DNA of 7,529 nucleotides. It comes from an uncultured Bacteroidales bacterium. Lineage in GTDB: Bacteria > Bacteroidota > Bacteroidia > Bacteroidales > Muribaculaceae. The translations under genes were made by a program, and so were the position numbers. The DNA is taken from positions 1 through 7,529 of the forward strand of contig USIN01000082.1 in assembly GCA_900554715.1 (NCBI GenBank), in the 5' to 3' direction. Every line of letters begins with the position of its first letter. The first letter of the stretch is position 1. Shown in pieces: positions 6,080 through 7,529 of the stretch. Below the pieces are notes generated by a model. It was not told the DNA's origin and searched no databases. It saw only the letters and a program-made list of their open reading frames with translations.

Positions 6080-6544
6080 ATGGAAAAAACCCTCATCATA
6101 TTGAAGCCTTCGACCGTGCAGCGCGGTCTCGTAGGCGAAGTTATCGACAGATTTCAGAAAAAAGGACTTATCATCGCCGGCATGAAAATGATGCAGCTCG
6201 ACGAGGCTATTCTGCGCGAACACTACGCACATCTCGTCGACAGACCCTTCTTCCCCTCGCTGCTGCGCTCGATGATGGCCACACCGGTCATAGTCATGTG
6301 TCTCAAAGGCAAGGACGTCGTCGCCGTCGTGCGCGCGCTAACCGGCGCCACCAACTCGCGCAACGCCGCTCCCGGCACCATCCGCGGCGACTTCGGCATG
6401 AGCTCGCAGGAAAACATCATCCACGCATCGGACAGCGATGAAAACGCGGCCATCGAAATCAAACGCTTCTTCAAAGACGAGGAAATATTCGACTACACAC
6501 CCCTCACACTCCCGGCCACCTATTGCCCCGACGAACTCAACTGA
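6080..6544 (+). CDS. ndk: Nucleoside diphosphate kinase
   Basis: Ndk moves the gamma phosphate of ATP to other nucleoside diphosphates through a phosphohistidine, balancing the cytosolic NTP and dNTP pools. The 154-residue product is about the usual size. K9 in LIILKPSTVQRG binds the phosphates, and Ser replaces the more common Asp after KP, as is often seen in Bacteroidetes. TGATNSRNAAPGTIRGDFG carries the nucleotide-binding Arg/Thr/Asn cluster, and H115 in NIIHASDS is the phosphorylated catalytic histidine. The C-terminus adds a short tail (YTPLTLPATYCPDELN). Residues about 53-64 (DRPFFPSLLRSM) form the Kpn-loop side of the fold. It has its own strong promoter at 6009-6039; the next gene starts 41 nt later without a clear promoter, so the two may be co-transcribed. 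Confidence 0.97.
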   Translation: MEKTLIILKPSTVQRGLVGEVIDRFQKKGLIIAGMKMMQLDEAILREHYAHLVDRPFFPSLLRSMMATPVIVMCLKGKDVVAVVRALTGATNSRNAAPGTIRGDFGMSSQENIIHASDSDENAAIEIKRFFKDEEIFDYTPLTLPATYCPDELN

Positions 6545-6585
6545 TTACCAATCTACAATCATAAGCTATAAAGACAAGAAAAACA

Positions 6586-7529
6586 ATGAATTTATCCGGC
6601 AAATCCAAACTGACCGCACTGATTGCTTCCGCACTTATGTCGGCGGCGACCCTGACGGCAGAAAACCCGACCGTATTGCTGCCCGGACAGCACCAGCAAC
6701 AGCACGGCGACCTGCTCGCCGACCAAGGCAACGCCTCGATTCAGCTCGACAACGCCACCAAATATCTCGAAAGCCTCTTCAGCGAAGAAGAAGAGCCCGA
6801 ATATGATATTTACACCGAAGGATGGGAGAGCAACCGCGTCAACTGCTATGCCGACGCCGTAGTCCCTCAGACAGCCGTCATCAACGTTTCAAAATTATCG
6901 ATGCCCCACCCCGGCTACATCTCGCCCTATGGCTATCGCCGCCGTTTCCGCCGCATGCATAAAGGCGTCGATCTCAAGGTAAACATCGGCGACACCATAC
7001 GCGCCGCCTTCGACGGCCGCGTGAGGATGACAAAATACGAGCGCCGCGGCTACGGCTACTACGTCGTGTTGCGTCACACCAACGACCTTGAGACCGTCTA
7101 CGGCCACCTGTCAAGATTCCTCGTCGAGCCTGACCAGTATGTAAAAGCCGGTGATCCGATAGCCCTCGGCGGCAACACCGGCCGCTCGACAGGCCCGCAT
7201 CTCCACTTCGAGACCCGTTATATGGGCTACGCCATCAATCCGGCCGCCATATTCGACTTCGCCAATCAGACGACCCACACCGACACCTACACATTCGACA
7301 AACGCACATATCAGGAGGCCCGCAATTTCTCGCTGGCCGACAACGCCCGATATGCCGAAAAATACCGTGCAGCATATCCGTCGAAACCATATAAAGCGTC
7401 AAGCGAAGGCGCAGCGACCTACAAAGTGCGCAAAGGCGACTCTCTGAGCCGCATCGCTTCGCGTAACGGTACGACCGTGGCCCGTCTCTGCCGTCTCAAC
7501 GGTCTCAAGACAACAAGCAAGCTGCGTAT
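6586..7529 (+). CDS. Secreted M23-family metallopeptidase with LysM domain, 3' end outside the window
   Basis: The frame is open from ATG 6586 to the window edge (314 codons plus 2 nt). Residues 1-25 form a Sec signal peptide (KSK, hydrophobic core, cleavage probably near LTA-EN). An acidic, Gln-rich spacer (about 30-75, with SEEEEPEY) precedes the M23/LytM peptidase domain, about 105-225. The full zinc and catalytic set is present: H125 and D129 in HKGVD, H174 in VYGHL, and H205/H207 in GPHLHFE; GNTGRSTGPHLHF is the hallmark. A LysM peptidoglycan-binding domain begins at about 279 (YKVRKGDSLSRIASRNG) and is cut by the window end. By family, it should cut stem-peptide cross-links in the periplasm, in cell-wall growth or division. 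Because all catalytic residues are present, an active hydrolase is more likely than an EnvC-type degenerate activator; its exact cleavage site is unknown. It follows ndk by 41 nt. Confidence 0.93.
   Translation, partial: MNLSGKSKLTALIASALMSAATLTAENPTVLLPGQHQQQHGDLLADQGNASIQLDNATKYLESLFSEEEEPEYDIYTEGWESNRVNCYADAVVPQTAVINVSKLSMPHPGYISPYGYRRRFRRMHKGVDLKVNIGDTIRAAFDGRVRMTKYERRGYGYYVVLRHTNDLETVYGHLSRFLVEPDQYVKAGDPIALGGNTGRSTGPHLHFETRYMGYAINPAAIFDFANQTTHTDTYTFDKRTYQEARNFSLADNARYAEKYRAAYPSKPYKASSEGAATYKVRKGDSLSRIASRNGTTVARLCRLNGLKTTSKLR

Overview
The window reads mainly as a piece of a high-GC Bacteroidales chromosome, probably a gut Muribaculaceae-like lineage. The grounds are a SHMT with the Bacteroidetes-type NPWGKK insertion, the small GDIEGT motif of Bacteroidetes RecG, A-rich translation starts without Shine-Dalgarno sequences, and a near-perfect Bacteroidetes promoter (TTTG-N19-TAATTTTG) in front of ndk. 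All supported genes are on the + strand. The family assignments rest on motif recognition by eye; no search was run.

The first ~1.2 kb does not fit that picture. Positions 143-~1198 encode a tryptophanase/tyrosine phenol-lyase-type PLP enzyme with a strong GGAGG ribosome binding site, all 21 lysines as AAG and 24 of 27 glutamates as GAG, which looks like a Clostridia-type Firmicute. The enzyme stops being recognisable about 30 residues after its PLP lysine. The open frame continues through a valyl-tRNA-synthetase-like segment (1214-1300) and then a tail resembling the C-terminus of a flavin reductase (1301-1402), ending 5 nt before glyA. Lysine codons change to mostly AAA at the same place. 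This is either a chimeric metagenome assembly or a real rearrangement; artefact is the more economical reading.

From 1408 on the layout is ordinary. glyA (one-carbon metabolism), ispD (MEP isoprenoid pathway) and recG (fork-remodelling helicase) are packed with a 6-nt gap and then a 4-nt ATGA overlap, and look like one operon. A 72-nt AT-rich gap with a promoter candidate leads to a small membrane-anchored or secreted protein of unknown function with a possible BamE/BLIP-like C-terminal half. A 122-nt gap carries the clear promoter for ndk (nucleotide homeostasis). A 41-nt gap then leads to a secreted M23 metallopeptidase with a LysM domain, cut off by the window end.

I see no mobile element, CRISPR array, tRNA or rRNA, and no convincing new multi-gene system. 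The points most worth a second look are the three-part composite reading frame, the folded leader before the tryptophanase-like gene, and the small uncharacterised protein.
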